Shown here: in pieces, positions 44,252-52,993 of the stretch
Numbering within the stretch: position 1 is the stretch's first letter
How the letters are laid out: every line of letters begins with the position of its first letter
DNA from: JADJNW01 sp964526645
GTDB lineage: Bacteria > Bacteroidota > Bacteroidia > Chitinophagales > Saprospiraceae
Assembly: GCA_964526645.1 (NCBI GenBank)
Contig: CAZGJN010000009.1
Coordinates: forward strand, 1-64,000
Length of the DNA: 64,000 nt
Reading direction: 5' to 3'
Notes under the pieces: model-generated
Database searches by the model: none
What the model was told of the DNA's origin: nothing
The model's input: only the letters and a program-made list of their open reading frames with translations
Program-made: the position numbers and the translations under genes

Positions 44252-45838
44252 TTATCGGGTATTATCGGCTCTTCCAATTCCCTGCTGGTCACTACTTGCG
44301 CTATTGTTGGCACTACTTCTTATTCCTAAGGCTTCCTCCAGGGGTTTTGCCATTTCGTTGAGTTCGTCAATTTGTGTTGTCAATGTAAATTTTTGAGCGC
44401 TATCAGATACTTTGATAAGCTCACTTTGAAAAAAGTCTCTTTTTTTGTAAATTTTCTTCAGGTTTTCCTGATACTCCCGAATCTGCATTTCGGCAAGCCG
44501 GCGGTTGGTATCTTCTATTTCTGTATTGGCGGAGGTTCTGGTAGTGGCAGAAGCGCCCCTGCTGCTCGTGGTGGTGTCGGCAGTGGTCGTTTCGGCTTGG
44601 CGTTCCTGTTTTTCTACTTCAGGGAGCATCCCCAGCACAAACATCCTTCGGACACTGGTGAACAGCACCAGGCTGCCGAACATTTTGTGCCCATAGTGCC
44701 CGATTTTGTAGCTTTCGTTCCTGATTTTATCGAGGTAATAAGTTGCCATGTAGCTTCGTGCCTGGTTGGCGGCGGTGCCGATATCTTCTCCGCGAGATAG
44801 CGCATTGTAAATTTTTTTTACAAAAACAGATGCCATTGGTTCGTTTATGGGGTTTTGCATCGTGAGAACGTAGGGGACGCCCTTCTCGATAATTTTGATG
44901 GCAACGCCTTTTTTTTCTTTGTAACTGCCAATTCGAGTCCCATCGCAAACATGCAAAAAAACCATGTACGGCATCAATTGATCCTGCATTTGAATCCAAT
45001 TGGCAATGATGTCATCATCCACCCAATCGGGTTTGTATGTTTTTTCGGCAGTTTTTTGCAAAAGGCAAAGCTGCCCACTCCGGCTTGCTTCATCTATTCT
45101 GCCATGCCCAATAAAATGTAGGATGTGCGGTTTGAATTCTTTAAATTTTTTGCTGAGCACCTGGCTAAATGTCTCGCGCTCTGGTTGTTCGATAAAATCT
45201 ATCTGGATAGGATGTGAGGCAGTTTCCTTTTCGGATGATTCTCCTTCTACCTCTTTATCTGGAATATTGGTGAAGTATTGTTTTATTGCGTTGATTTCCT
45301 TGTCATCCAAATGCCATTCCTGCTCATCGGGATTCGCTATGACGACCAGCACGCGCAGCGGTGGCTCGATGTACAAATTTTTTTCAATGGAATCATTGAG
45401 CCAACTGCCTTTGAAAGGCAAGCGCCGCACCAAATTGACACGTTGATTGATAGGGGCAGCTATAAATGTGCCTTTTTCTTCAAAAAACAGATATTCCCAG
45501 GGGAGCGCCGCCATCTCATCCGCATCGGGTGAAAATTCAAGGATCAATTGGTGCTTCTCATTCCGATTGCCGGAGTTGTTGTAAAAATCCTGAAACTTTT
45601 CGTATAGCTGTTGATTGCTAAACAAGAGTTTGAAAAGCGTTTTTCCAAGCGCTTCAAATTCCTTTTTACCAAAGGCCGTGCTATCGGCAGCAGACAGCCG
45701 TAGGTTCAGCACTTTGTCCAAAATTTCAGCGATGAGGCGGTCCCGCTCTTCAAAACCTTCCAGCGGATAAGGCTCCTGCGCTCCATCCAGCGCAATGTTA
45801 TAGCGATTGACGATAATATGAAATATATTTTCTTTCAC
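44252..45838 (-). CDS. CHAT-domain (caspase-like) protease
   Basis: 528 residues. A CHAT domain spans about residues 75-385, with catalytic His245 in HFIGHGR and Cys298 in FLHVCDG, the dyad of caspase-like peptidases. It is followed by a Thr/Ser-rich linker (about 405-435) and a coiled-coil-like helical C-terminus (TEIEDTNRRLAEMQIREYQE and onward). No signal peptide. The family includes separase-like, Craspase and gasdermin-activating proteases in bacterial immunity. Encoded with the TPR protein, it is likely to be a regulated protease whose activator and substrate are unknown. Confidence 0.9.
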   Translation of the reverse strand: MKENIFHIIVNRYNIALDGAQEPYPLEGFEERDRLIAEILDKVLNLRLSAADSTAFGKKEFEALGKTLFKLLFSNQQLYEKFQDFYNNSGNRNEKHQLILEFSPDADEMAALPWEYLFFEEKGTFIAAPINQRVNLVRRLPFKGSWLNDSIEKNLYIEPPLRVLVVIANPDEQEWHLDDKEINAIKQYFTNIPDKEVEGESSEKETASHPIQIDFIEQPERETFSQVLSKKFKEFKPHILHFIGHGRIDEASRSGQLCLLQKTAEKTYKPDWVDDDIIANWIQMQDQLMPYMVFLHVCDGTRIGSYKEKKGVAIKIIEKGVPYVLTMQNPINEPMASVFVKKIYNALSRGEDIGTAANQARSYMATYYLDKIRNESYKIGHYGHKMFGSLVLFTSVRRMFVLGMLPEVEKQERQAETTTADTTTSSRGASATTRTSANTEIEDTNRRLAEMQIREYQENLKKIYKKRDFFQSELIKVSDSAQKFTLTTQIDELNEMAKPLEEALGIRSSANNSASSDQQGIGRADNTR

Positions 45839-45961
45839 TTTATAAGCCTTAAAATTACGCCTTGAGTTGTTATTCGCTCGGGCAAGTATGGTATGAAGTA
45901 TTCCGTCTCGGTTTCTATTTTCACTTTGTGCATGCGATGCGGTTTTTTGGGCAACGATAAC

Positions 45962-45990
45962 TTTGCAAGCATAAAAATATTATAAATTTG
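45962..45990 (+). promoter_or_regulatory. Promoter of the TrpF-like gene
   Basis: TTTG at 45962-45965 and TAAATTTG at 45983-45990 with a 17-base spacer; the start codon at 46024 lies 34 bases downstream of the box. Confidence 0.65.
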
Positions 45991-46023
45991 TTGTTTGACA
46001 AAAAAGATGCGAAAATTCTATTG

Positions 46024-46677
46024 ATGAAGCCCAAAGTGAAAATTTGTTGTATTGGTAGTTTGCAGGAAGCAATGGATGCTATTCGATTGGGCGCTGCCGC
46101 CTTGGGCTTGGTGGGAGCGATGCCGAGTGGACCCGGTGTGATTTCGGATGAGATGATAAAAGATATTGCTCGGCTCGTGCCACCGCCTATTGCTACTTTT
46201 TTGCTTACGAGTGAAACCGCCGGGACTAACATCATAGCCCATCATAGCAAAGTACACACCAATACGATTCAAATAGTGGATTACCCTGAGCCCAGTGCTT
46301 ATGCCCAAATCCGCACGGCTTTGCCTGCTATAAAAATTGTACAGGTCGTTCATGTGGAATCGGAAGCCAGTGTAGCGTTTGCCATCCGTATTGCCTCGGA
46401 AGTAGATGCTATCTTGCTTGATAGCGGAAGCCCCAGCACAACTACCAAAACCCTGGGCGGCACAGGTAAAGTACATGATTGGACTTTGAGCAAGCGTATC
46501 CGCGAAAGTACACACAAACCGATTTTTCTGGCGGGAGGATTGCACGCAGGCAACGTACGCGAAGCAATTGAAGTGGTGCAACCTTATGGCTTGGATTTGT
46601 GTAGCGGCGTGAGAACCAATGGCGCGCTTGACCTGCTCAAGCTGGAGCAATTTTTTGAAGCCATAGAGAAAGTCTAA
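46024..46677 (+). CDS. Phosphoribosylanthranilate isomerase-like protein
   Basis: 217 residues from ATG 46024; the ORF extends 12 codons further up but would begin before the predicted start of transcription. TIM barrel with the KICCIGSLQEA opening (the catalytic Cys lies in this strand), VVHVESEASVAFA, LLDSGSPSTTTKTLGGTGK with the catalytic-type Asp, LAGGLHAGNVREAI and GLDLCSGVRT, the phosphate-binding loops of TrpF. It catalyses an Amadori isomerisation in tryptophan synthesis in the canonical family. No other trp genes are near and the KICC replaces the usual KICG, so it may be a divergent paralogue. Confidence 0.8.
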   Translation: MKPKVKICCIGSLQEAMDAIRLGAAALGLVGAMPSGPGVISDEMIKDIARLVPPPIATFLLTSETAGTNIIAHHSKVHTNTIQIVDYPEPSAYAQIRTALPAIKIVQVVHVESEASVAFAIRIASEVDAILLDSGSPSTTTKTLGGTGKVHDWTLSKRIRESTHKPIFLAGGLHAGNVREAIEVVQPYGLDLCSGVRTNGALDLLKLEQFFEAIEKV

Positions 46678-46762
46678 AGATTTAATACCTGGCACATATC
46701 GTTTCCTATTTTTGTACTATCTTGCCAATCAATGCGTTTTGTGGTGCAAATGATATAATCCT

Positions 46763-47977
46763 ATGAATGAAGTAAGAACTACTACGCCAATGAAACAAGC
46801 CGATATACTTCGGAATGCCGCCGAATTTATATTAAACAGTTTTAATAAGCATCAGGATACCCGATTGGTTTTTCACAATTATGCTTATACGCAATCCCTG
46901 GTGCGTTGTGTAAAAGAACTTGGCAACGAAACCCCTGCAGCAACCGAAGAAGAAATAGAGGCGGCTCAGTTGGCAGCCTGGTTTTTGTATTCGGGTTATT
47001 TGTTTGATTATCAGAATTATACAAAATATAGCTTAGACCAAGTACAGCGATTCCTGATCCTACAGGCGTATCCTGAAAGTAGCCAAACTAAAGTCTTGCG
47101 GTGTTTACAAACTGTAGCAGAAAAAAGAGATTGCCATGCTTTGTCGGAAAAAATACTGGCAGATGCCGTAATCATCAATTTTATTGACAACTTCGAGGAA
47201 AAAAGCCCTTTGCTGCGGCTGGAGCATGAATTTATATTGCATCGCGCTTTTTCTAAGCAAGAATGGGCGCAGCAGCAGCTACAAACACTGCTGGGCTTAA
47301 ATCTACAAACCCTCTACGCCAAATCGAAATACGAACCCCAACTCGCACAAGCCATCAGAATCCAAAAGTTAATCTTAGAAAAAGCAGCTCGAAACGCTGA
47401 GCCGACACCCAAGCCTGCCGGCGGAGGGCTTTATCAAAACCTCGACGAGTCGCCTATCCGAGCCGTACAAACCTTTTTCAGAGCAAATTACCGCAATCAT
47501 ATCAATCTGAGTGCGATTGCTGACAACAAGGCAAACATTATGATTAGCGTCAACTCTATTTTGATCAGCGTTCTGATTTCGGTTTTGTCTTATCGCAACA
47601 TGGCAGAAACGCACCCCGACATTGTGCTGCCGGTGGTTATTTTTCTCGTCTCCGGCTTGGCTTCCTTGATTTTTGCAGTGCTCTCGGCGCGCCCAAAGGT
47701 GACCGCACTGAATAATGAAAAAATGCCCCAAGAGCAAATCCGGCGCAATATTGTTTTTTTTGGCAATTTTGTGTCCTTGCAACTGGAGGAGTACGAGGAA
47801 GCGATGGATGCGATGTTTAGAGATAGCGAACTGATGTACGGCAATATGACCCGCGACCTTTACTATCTGGGCAAGGTATTGGAAAAAAAATACCGCTATC
47901 TCACCGTTTCATACAATATCTTTATGGTAGGATTCATTGCTACTGTCAGCATGTTTCTTTTCACTTTTTTCACTTGA
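46763..47977 (+). CDS. Degenerate-HD/Pycsar-effector-type membrane protein
   Basis: 404 residues. Residues 1-200 resemble the HD phosphohydrolase domain usually fused to this effector type, but the metal ligands are lost: HNYAYT where HNxEHT is expected and AAWFLYSGY where WFHDxGY is expected. Residues about 225-404 are a Pycsar-effector-like module (PF18967 type): NYRNHINLSAIADNKANIMI, two helices (ISVLISVLSY, PVVIFLVSGLASLIFAVL), RPKVT, VFFGNF, and a last helix IFMVGFIATVSMFLFTFF. In Pycsar defence the effector is opened by a cyclic pyrimidine nucleotide and damages the inner membrane. No cyclase is nearby. Confidence 0.82.
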   Translation: MNEVRTTTPMKQADILRNAAEFILNSFNKHQDTRLVFHNYAYTQSLVRCVKELGNETPAATEEEIEAAQLAAWFLYSGYLFDYQNYTKYSLDQVQRFLILQAYPESSQTKVLRCLQTVAEKRDCHALSEKILADAVIINFIDNFEEKSPLLRLEHEFILHRAFSKQEWAQQQLQTLLGLNLQTLYAKSKYEPQLAQAIRIQKLILEKAARNAEPTPKPAGGGLYQNLDESPIRAVQTFFRANYRNHINLSAIADNKANIMISVNSILISVLISVLSYRNMAETHPDIVLPVVIFLVSGLASLIFAVLSARPKVTALNNEKMPQEQIRRNIVFFGNFVSLQLEEYEEAMDAMFRDSELMYGNMTRDLYYLGKVLEKKYRYLTVSYNIFMVGFIATVSMFLFTFFT

Positions 47978-48080
47978 TTTTGTTAACAAAACAATAAAAT
48001 GTTCCTGGCGTATCTGTCTTTTTGAATACAGCGCGTTGATCAAAAATAAAGCTTGTAGAACCCCTAAATACATTGAAGGT

Positions 48081-49493
48081 ATGAATCGGATAAAGTTATT
48101 ATTGTTTGGTGCTATTTTTTTAGTGGCGATCCACACTTCTGGGCAAAACATCAATCAGGATTTTGTTGCCTACGTTGAGAAATACAAAGATATTGCAATT
48201 CGGGAAATGGAACGGGCAGGAATTCCGGCGAGTATCAAGCTCGGGCAGGCGCTCTTGGAATCAGATGCAGGCAAAAGCGACCTGGCAAGGCGTGGCAACA
48301 ATCACTTCGGCATTAAATGCAGCAAAGATTGGGACGGTAAAACTTTCTATAAAAAAGACGATGAGTATGATGACAAAGGTAAACTCATTGAGTCTTGTTT
48401 TCGAGTTTATAAAGATGCAGAATCCAGTTTTATAGCGCATTCTGAGTTTTTACGTGATCCCAGCAAGGTTTGGCGGTACGGGTTTTTATTCCGCCTTGAT
48501 CCTACGGATTACAAACGCTGGGCAAAGGGCTTGCGAGAAGCGGGCTACGCTACCAGCGGTACTTATGATGCCAAACTCATAGAATTGATTGAAAAATATG
48601 AATTAAGCAAATATGATCGAATGACTTCATCTGATTTGGTTGTTTCGGTTGAAACCACTACCGGTTATTTGGTCAACAATGATGTGAAATACGTCCTGGC
48701 AGCAGACAATGAGCCGGTGTCGGAGATTGCACGCAAAACCGATACGACCGTCAGAAGTTTATTGAAATACAATGAAAATCTGGGTAATGGTAGCCAACAA
48801 TTGCCCCAAAATACGAAAGTTTACATCCAACCCAAGCGTAGTTCGTACAGAGGCAAACAAACCTGGCATTATGTGAAACCAGGCGAAACCATGCAATACA
48901 TTTCGGATTTGTACGCCGTAAAGCTTTCCAGCTTATTATCCAAAAATCGGATGAACAAGGGCAATGAGCCTGCTGCCAATGAACGCATTAAACTTCGGGG
49001 TAGTAAGGCCGCTTCACGCCCAAGGCTTCAAAATGAGCCAGCACCGGAGATTTTACCACAAATTCCGGCAGTTTTATTCGAAGACGAAGAAACCGTGCCT
49101 ACACCGCCCAATCCTTCAAAACCAACAGCAGAAGAACCGGTGAGCAATCCTCCTGTGGATGTGGCACAGCCAAAACCAATAGAAAAGCCAATGGAGGATA
49201 ATACGAACAAACCTCAGCAAAACAATACACCTGAAAAACCGGTAGTCATCCCCGCTACTCCAAGTGTTGATTCTACTATTACAAACAAACCCCGCCCGGA
49301 TGAAGGTTTTGATACGGAACTCGATCAGCCAGAGACGAATACCCCCGAAACGCCTGTTTTTCATACTATTGTAAAAGGAGATACACTTTGGAATATTTCC
49401 AAACGCTACAACACGACGGTGGATACCCTGAAAAAACTAAACAATTTAACTTCCGATCAGATTCAATTAGGAATGAAGCTGAGAGTGCAGTAA
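48081..49493 (+). CDS. Secreted glucosaminidase with LysM domains
   Basis: 470 residues from ATG 48081, opening a signal peptide (MNRIKLLLFGAIFLVAIHTS). The muramidase/glucosaminidase domain covers about residues 22-165 with GIPASIKLGQALLESDAGKS and NNHFGIKCSKDW. LysM-like modules follow (around 190-250 and 265-300), then a Pro/Glu-rich linker and a canonical C-terminal LysM (HTIVKGDTLWNISKRYNTTV). It cleaves the glycan strands of peptidoglycan, acting during growth or separation. Base-compositional features are ordinary. Confidence 0.9.
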   Translation: MNRIKLLLFGAIFLVAIHTSGQNINQDFVAYVEKYKDIAIREMERAGIPASIKLGQALLESDAGKSDLARRGNNHFGIKCSKDWDGKTFYKKDDEYDDKGKLIESCFRVYKDAESSFIAHSEFLRDPSKVWRYGFLFRLDPTDYKRWAKGLREAGYATSGTYDAKLIELIEKYELSKYDRMTSSDLVVSVETTTGYLVNNDVKYVLAADNEPVSEIARKTDTTVRSLLKYNENLGNGSQQLPQNTKVYIQPKRSSYRGKQTWHYVKPGETMQYISDLYAVKLSSLLSKNRMNKGNEPAANERIKLRGSKAASRPRLQNEPAPEILPQIPAVLFEDEETVPTPPNPSKPTAEEPVSNPPVDVAQPKPIEKPMEDNTNKPQQNNTPEKPVVIPATPSVDSTITNKPRPDEGFDTELDQPETNTPETPVFHTIVKGDTLWNISKRYNTTVDTLKKLNNLTSDQIQLGMKLRVQ

Positions 49494-49558
49494 CTTTGCC
49501 ACTGGGCGGCAGTATTTTGCTTTGTTTGTCCTGCGCCCTGTCATTAAATTACAGTTTC

Positions 49559-50308
49559 ATGCGATCATTTTTACTCTTCTGCTTCTTTATCGCTTTTGCC
49601 ATTAGCGTACATGCACAAAGCTACGCTTTTGGTATCAAAGGCGGCTTGACAATAGGCACCCAGCGCTGGGATCAGTCATTCGACCGTTCGCCGCTATTCC
49701 GTTATCATGGCATTATTTTTATCGAAAGTGTGGAGGAGGATTCCCGATTTTCGCTGTTTGCACAGGGGGGGTATCACCTCAAAGGTAGTGCCATTCGTAC
49801 TTTTCCCGTTACTTTTCAACGCCCGGATGGCAGTTTTGCCCAGCTACCTTCCAATTCCATCCCTTTTGAATTTCGCAACATCTCTATCACAGCAGGTGGC
49901 AAACGAAAATTTAGTCTGGGCTTATCTTCCAGTCTTTACTATTTGCTGGGGATTCGAGGAGATTATACCCTAAGTACTCGGTTGCGCCCTTCTTTTATTG
50001 AAGAAGACGATCCCTATGCTTTTATCTATCCTTTTGATGATTTTGTCAATAAATTCAACTACGGCATCATCGTCGGCGGGGGTATAGAATTTCCTTTTTC
50101 AGAATATGTAGCGGGTGTGCTGGAGTTGTCTGTCAATCCAGATTTTAGCAAGCAATATAACCAACCAGAAATCAGAAATGTGATCAATCCCAATCCTGGT
50201 GGTGGCAATAATCTGATTACTATCCCGGAACGGCAGATCACCAATCTGACAATGGAAATTACACTGGGTATCCGATTTTTACACAAGATTGAATACATAG
50301 ATGATTGA
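49559..50308 (+). CDS. Outer-membrane beta-barrel protein
   Basis: 249 residues from ATG 49559 (MRSFLLFCFFIAFAISVHAQ, a signal peptide). The upstream part of the frame overlaps the glucosaminidase end and is not used. Alternating strands start at YAFGIKGGLTIGTQRW and end near TLGIRFLHKIEYIDD, as in small PorT-like/OMP_b-brl barrels. Its stop overlaps the lptB start by 8 bases (ATGATTGA), so the two are translationally coupled. Confidence 0.82.
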   Translation: MRSFLLFCFFIAFAISVHAQSYAFGIKGGLTIGTQRWDQSFDRSPLFRYHGIIFIESVEEDSRFSLFAQGGYHLKGSAIRTFPVTFQRPDGSFAQLPSNSIPFEFRNISITAGGKRKFSLGLSSSLYYLLGIRGDYTLSTRLRPSFIEEDDPYAFIYPFDDFVNKFNYGIIVGGGIEFPFSEYVAGVLELSVNPDFSKQYNQPEIRNVINPNPGGGNNLITIPERQITNLTMEITLGIRFLHKIEYIDD

Positions 50309-51068
50309 CAACGGTACTATGACCTTGAGCTGCACCAATTTGGTGAAAATATACGGCAAACGCCAGGTAGTGCGCAACGTATCTATTGAGGTACATCAGG
50401 GCGAAATTGTAGGTTTACTGGGGCCTAATGGCGCTGGTAAAACCACTACTTTTTATATGACGGTTGGTTTTATCAAACCCAACGAGGGCGCTGTATGGCT
50501 CAATACAGAAGAGATAACGGATTTGCCCATGTACAAGCGAGCCCAAAAAGGCATAGGATACTTGCCGCAAGAGCCCTCCGTTTTCAGAAAATTGAGTGTG
50601 GAGGACAATATCCGAGCGGTATTGGAAATGACTCAACTATCAAAGGAGGTACAAAAACAAAAGCTGGAGGCCCTAATTGAAGAATTTGGACTCACAAAAG
50701 TGCGCAAAAGCAGAGGCGATACCCTATCTGGAGGAGAGCGCCGCCGTACGGAAATTGCCAGAGCCCTGGCTACTTCCCCGAATTTTATTTTGTTAGACGA
50801 GCCTTTCGCCGGTATTGACCCCATCGCCGTGGAGGATATTCAATACATCGTGGCAAAGCTGAAAACAAAAAATATTGGCATCCTCATCACCGATCACAAC
50901 GTACAGGAAACACTTTCGATCACGGATCGGGCGTATCTGATGTTTGAAGGGAGCATCCTCAAAGCAGGCACTGCGGAAGAGTTAGCCGCTGATGAGATGG
51001 TGCGCAAGGTCTATCTTGGGAAAAATTTTGTACTCCATCGTAAAGTAATTGATTTGGAAACACGATGA
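50301..51068 (+). CDS. lptB: LPS-export ABC ATPase LptB
   Basis: 255 residues. Walker A is GPNGAGKTTTF, signature LSGGERRRTEIARAL, Walker B ILLDEPFAGIDP and the H-loop LITDHNVQETLSITD, the pattern of LptB. It drives LPS transport from the inner membrane with LptFG, encoded elsewhere. An alternative start is Met7 (MTLSCTNLVKIYGK). It overlaps both the barrel gene and the small lipoprotein gene. Confidence 0.93.
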   Translation: MIDNGTMTLSCTNLVKIYGKRQVVRNVSIEVHQGEIVGLLGPNGAGKTTTFYMTVGFIKPNEGAVWLNTEEITDLPMYKRAQKGIGYLPQEPSVFRKLSVEDNIRAVLEMTQLSKEVQKQKLEALIEEFGLTKVRKSRGDTLSGGERRRTEIARALATSPNFILLDEPFAGIDPIAVEDIQYIVAKLKTKNIGILITDHNVQETLSITDRAYLMFEGSILKAGTAEELAADEMVRKVYLGKNFVLHRKVIDLETR

Positions 51069-51328
51069 AAAATTTTGCTATTGGTTTGGTATTATTTTTT
51101 CTCATAGCGGGATGTAAAGAATCTCCACCGCCTGCTTTCACTTCGCGCCAACGGGAATGGATGGATACGCTCTACCTGGAGCGGGTATCGGGCTTGAGGG
51201 AGCGGCTGGATAGCACTTGTGATGCCAATTATAGCCAGCTTTTGCAGCACGCCGTGGATTCTCTCATTCGGGTAAGAAAAGAAGAAGAAGCCAAGCTACG
51301 CGCCAGAATTGTTCAACCACAGCAATAA
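51065..51328 (+). CDS. Small lipoprotein
   Basis: 87 residues with signal and lipobox LFFLIAGCKE. The mature part is a charged helix (SRQREWMDTLYLERVSGLRE, SLIRVRKEEEAKL). It overlaps the end of lptB by four bases. Function unknown. Confidence 0.75.
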   Translation: MKNFAIGLVLFFLIAGCKESPPPAFTSRQREWMDTLYLERVSGLRERLDSTCDANYSQLLQHAVDSLIRVRKEEEAKLRARIVQPQQ

Positions 51329-51331
51329 AAT

Positions 51332-51673
51332 ATGTATCGTACTATAGGAATTGGCAGTTTATTGGTTTTTCTGATCGCATGCAATGCTGAAGAAAAAGAA
51401 CAACAGCAAATGCAGGCATTGATGGAAGCTGAAGTGAGCAGAAGGGTTCTTGATTATGAAAACATCATAAAAAAACAATGCTTTGACCGTGTGCTGGAAG
51501 AGGCGGTGCGCATCTCCGATTCCTTGCTAATTTTGGAAGCGCAGCTGGCACAAGATACATTCACAAAACCAGCAAAACCAAGCCGCCCGGATAAGCCGGA
51601 ATTGCAAGTGCTGAAAGACACGGTTCCGGTCAAACCTTTTTTGCAAAAAAACAAGAAGGACTCTGTCCAATAA
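51332..51673 (+). CDS. Small lipoprotein, paralogue-like
   Basis: 113 residues with lipobox LVFLIACNAE; the mature part is a charged helix (EEKEQQQMQALMEAEVSRRV) followed by a Pro/Lys tail. Same style as the preceding gene, three bases away, so the pair probably arose by duplication or works together. Function unknown. Confidence 0.72.
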   Translation: MYRTIGIGSLLVFLIACNAEEKEQQQMQALMEAEVSRRVLDYENIIKKQCFDRVLEEAVRISDSLLILEAQLAQDTFTKPAKPSRPDKPELQVLKDTVPVKPFLQKNKKDSVQ

Positions 51674-51836
51674 ACGCTACGGTTAAAAGACAGCTTTGAA
51701 TAAATGATCAAAATTCAAACAAGCGCCTTATCCTTGCGATTTATCCAAAAAAAATCTCAAATTTGTGGGCTGTTTCACAAGAAGCAGCAAACGCCGACTG
51801 TTCATATACCGAAAATCTCCAAATCACATCTTAAAC

Positions 51837-52832
51837 ATGCAACACGTTGATATTGAAGCGCTGAATCAGCAAATTTATGTGGATAGCGCCTTTGTAGAAA
51901 AACTGAATGAAGCAACTGCCAGAATTATAGTGGGGCAGCACCACATGATCGAACGCCTGATGATCGGTCTGCTTACTCGTGGGCACGTATTGCTTGAGGG
52001 TTTGCCAGGTTTAGCGAAAACACTGGCAATCAAGACCTTGTCAAACGCCGTAGATTCAAAATTCAGCAGAATTCAGTTTACGCCCGATTTGCTTCCGGCA
52101 GATATTATCGGTACGATGATTTATAATCCGAGCAAGAATGAATTCTCGGTACGCAAAGGCCCGATCTTCGCCAATTTTATCCTCGCGGATGAAATCAACC
52201 GCGCCCCAGCGAAGGTGCAATCCGCCTTGCTCGAAGCCATGCAAGAGCGCCAAGTGACCATCGGTAGCGAAACGTTCAAGCTGGAAGAGCCATTTCTGGT
52301 ACTGGCAACACAAAACCCAATCGAACAGGAAGGTACCTACCCATTGCCCGAAGCGCAGGTGGATCGCTTTATGCTCAAAGTGAAAATCACTTACCCGGAG
52401 AAAGAAGAAGAGCGCGAGATCATTCGCCGTAGCTTGTCGGGTGAAACCGAAGATAAAGTGCATCCGGTCGTGCATCCGGGCGACATCCTGCGCGCGCGCA
52501 AGTCGGTGCAGCGCATCTACATGGACGAAAAAATCGAGCGCTATATCCTGGATATTGTCTTCGCTACGCGTAGTCCACAGGCGTATGGCTTACATGGGCT
52601 GGAAATCCTTATCAATTACGGTGGTTCGCCGCGGGCGAGCATCGCGCTGGCGCAAGCCTCCAAAGCGATTGCATTCCTCAAGCGGCGGGGCTATGTCATT
52701 CCTGAAGATGTGCGCAACGTTTGCCACGATGTGCTGCGCCACAGAATTGGTTTGACCTACGAAGCTGAGGCGGAGAACATTACCCAAGAGGATGTGATCA
52801 ATCGGATTTTGGATACGGTGGAGGTGCCGTAG
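51837..52832 (+). CDS. MoxR-family AAA+ ATPase
   Basis: 331 residues from ATG 51837 (MQHVDIEALNQQIYVD); the frame begins 24 codons earlier with unlikely sequence. Walker A LEGLPGLAKT, Walker B ILADEINRAP, sensor ATQNPIEQEGTYPLPEAQVDRF: the MoxR/RavA pattern. Such ATPases act as chaperones that mature other proteins, here probably the DUF58/BatD-like neighbours. Confidence 0.92.
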   Translation: MQHVDIEALNQQIYVDSAFVEKLNEATARIIVGQHHMIERLMIGLLTRGHVLLEGLPGLAKTLAIKTLSNAVDSKFSRIQFTPDLLPADIIGTMIYNPSKNEFSVRKGPIFANFILADEINRAPAKVQSALLEAMQERQVTIGSETFKLEEPFLVLATQNPIEQEGTYPLPEAQVDRFMLKVKITYPEKEEEREIIRRSLSGETEDKVHPVVHPGDILRARKSVQRIYMDEKIERYILDIVFATRSPQAYGLHGLEILINYGGSPRASIALAQASKAIAFLKRRGYVIPEDVRNVCHDVLRHRIGLTYEAEAENITQEDVINRILDTVEVP

Positions 52833-52864
52833 CGGCGCGCTTTAGCCGCCGAATGTACTTTTGC

Positions 52865-52956
52865 GGTTTTATATTTAGCGTTTTACATTTTGCGGTTCAG
52901 TGAGGAAGGAAAAGAAAACTGCAAAACCGCAAAATTTTAAATGTAAAATGTAAAAG
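52865..52956. repeat. Quasi-palindromic spacer E
   Basis: GCGTTTTACATTTTGCGGTT (from about 52878) faces AAAACCGCAAAATTTTAAAT (from 52923), a long imperfect hairpin of TTTTACATTT words, between the MoxR and DUF58 genes. Confidence 0.7.
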
Positions 52957-52993
52957 TTTTTAGTCATTCAACAACCCTTGAGGTTTGTAAAAA

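Noticed and set aside
39776..45838. Craspase (type III-E CRISPR) TPR-CHAT protein
   Set aside because: The TPR and CHAT parts are separate genes, and there is no gRAMP effector or CRISPR array.
46763..47977. Complete Pycsar defence system
   Set aside because: Only the effector-type protein is present; no uridylate/cytidylate cyclase gene lies beside it.
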